A stretch of 39,587 bases of DNA from CAYMTT01 sp964393465 (GTDB taxonomy: Bacteria > Patescibacteriota > Minisyncoccia > Minisyncoccales > MHMH01). Shown here piece after piece: positions 38,856 to 39,587 of this stretch; position 1 is the stretch's first letter, and each line of letters starts with the position of its first letter. The position numbers were made by a program, and so were the translations under genes. Under the pieces are notes generated by a model, which saw only the letters and a program-made list of their open reading frames with translations, was not told where the DNA came from and made no database searches. The stretch is taken from positions 1 to 39,587 of the forward strand of contig CAYMTT010000005.1 in the NCBI GenBank assembly GCA_964393465.1, in the 5' to 3' direction.

Positions 38856-39587
38856 TTTTTTGAGAGTTTGATCCTAGCTCAGGATGAACGCTGGCGGCGT
38901 GGATAAGGCATGCAAGTCAAACGGGCCGCTGTTCGCAGCGGCCAGTGGCAAACGGGTTAGTAACACGTAGATACCAACCCATTACACGGGCATAACTCGG
39001 AGAAATCCGAGCTAATTCCCGATAGTCTGGCGCTTGATTTTCTTGCGCCAGTAAAGGGTGCGCTTTCGGGCGCGCCGGTAGCGGATGGGTCTGCGGTCTA
39101 TCAGCTTGTTGGCGGGGTAAAAGCCCACCAAGGCTATGACGGATAGGGGGTGCGAGAGCACGATCCCCAACATTGGAACTGAGACACTGTCCAAACACCT
39201 ACGGGTGGCTGCAGTCGAGAATATTGGTCAATGGGGGAAACCCTGAACCAGCGACGCCGCGTGCAGGATGAAGGCCTTCGGGTTGTAAACTGCTTTTCTC
39301 AAGGAACAACCTTCGGGTGAGCGTACTTGAGGAATAAAGGGAGCCTAATTCTGTGCCAGCAGGCGCGGTAATTCAGAATCCCTAAGCGTTATCCGGATTT
39401 ATTGGGCGTAAAGGGTCCGTAGGCGGTAAAGAAAGTCTCCGGTTAAATACCCAGGGCTTAACCTTGGGGATGCTGGGGAAACTTCTTAACTAGAGGGCGC
39501 TAGAGGCTGATGGAACGCTCGGTGTAGGGGTGAAATCCGTTGATATCGACCGGAACACCAAAAGCGAAGGCATTCAGCTGGGGCGAC
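38856..39587 (+). rRNA. rrs: 16S ribosomal RNA, 5' half (cut by contig end)
   Basis: The 5' end is placed by AGAGTTTGATCCTAGCTCAG (27F site, one mismatch). Recognisable landmarks: CCTACGGGTGGCTGCAG (341F region), GTGCCAGCAGGCGCGGTAA (515F region), ATTGGGCGTAAAGGGTCCGTAGGCGG and GGTGTAGGGGTGAAATCCGTTGATATC. About the first 730 bases are present. The sequence is divergent and of CPR/Parcubacteria character; exact placement needs a tree. No intron is seen in this part. Confidence 0.97.

Noticed and set aside
1..39587. TGA recoding to Gly or Trp, as in some CPR lineages
   Set aside because: Many intact genes end at TGA, often in ATGA overlaps, and no conserved gene has an internal TGA.
1..39587. 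CRISPR array, prophage or insertion sequence
   Set aside because: No regularly spaced direct repeats, no transposase, integrase or phage structural gene, and no terminal inverted repeats were seen.

Overview
This window looks like one end-to-end metagenomic contig from a bacterium of the Candidate Phyla Radiation (Patescibacteria), most likely Parcubacteria-like. Reasons: a divergent 16S rRNA gene at the right end with rare but base-paired changes; very tight packing with many ATGA overlaps; a minimal 148-residue EF-Ts; a shortened enolase; archaeal-type enzymes (ApgM, DhnA-type aldolase, archaeal-type UMP kinase); and many short, mostly Shine-Dalgarno-free leaders. TGA is used freely as a stop, so this is the standard bacterial code. 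The first 14 bases are the end of an Illumina adapter, and the contig stops inside the 16S gene, so both ends are assembly ends.

Left region (1-7.2 kb): a surface-fibre operon. Three TasA/camelysin-like proteins (the first cut by the contig end), a SipW-type signal peptidase, a fourth protein with a TasA-type N terminus plus surface-protein domains and a MopE-like Cys/Asp motif, and a C-terminally anchored exported protein close the unit before a terminator. Each of the first three subunits has the same split scaffold with a different adhesive-type domain inserted. Two of the intergenic gaps hold the same RNA hairpin in diverged form.

Region 7.2-13.8 kb: small independent units. These include a gene with a perfect consensus promoter and an SD-sequestering hairpin, a stand-alone LigD-type 3'-phosphoesterase, TspO, a DUF333-FKBP membrane-anchored isomerase, small exported proteins (one with a Gmad2 domain), acylphosphatase, an AEC transporter, two SD-led small genes and a PsbP-like exported protein. 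Between 9.51 and 9.69 kb lies an apparent non-coding RNA gene with its own promoter and terminator and a 6S-like rod shape.

Region 13.8-32.7 kb: housekeeping metabolism, all on the plus strand. FtsZ with a basic N-terminal extension; GalU; a tiny AhpD-like ORF; an AhpF-like thioredoxin reductase; enolase, ApgM, a thioredoxin-fold exported protein, ROK sugar kinase, glutaredoxin and GAPDH; then acetyl-CoA synthetase, a pilin-like gene, PEP synthase, pyruvate phosphate dikinase, a PPi-type phosphofructokinase, class I aldolase, ferredoxin and ribosomal protein bL25. Together these form most of a reversible, PPi-saving glycolysis/gluconeogenesis; PGI, TPI and PGK are not in the window.

Region 32.7-39.6 kb: a coiled-coil lytic transglycosylase converges on a minus-strand block (prfA, rpmE, UMP kinase), which diverges from rpsB-tsf, a small membrane protein and tRNA-Thr(UGU). 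Then come an SD-led GNAT acetyltransferase, a structured leader or small RNA, and the 5' half of 16S rRNA. No CRISPR array, transposase or phage gene was seen, and no gene-free stretch exceeds 300 bases.
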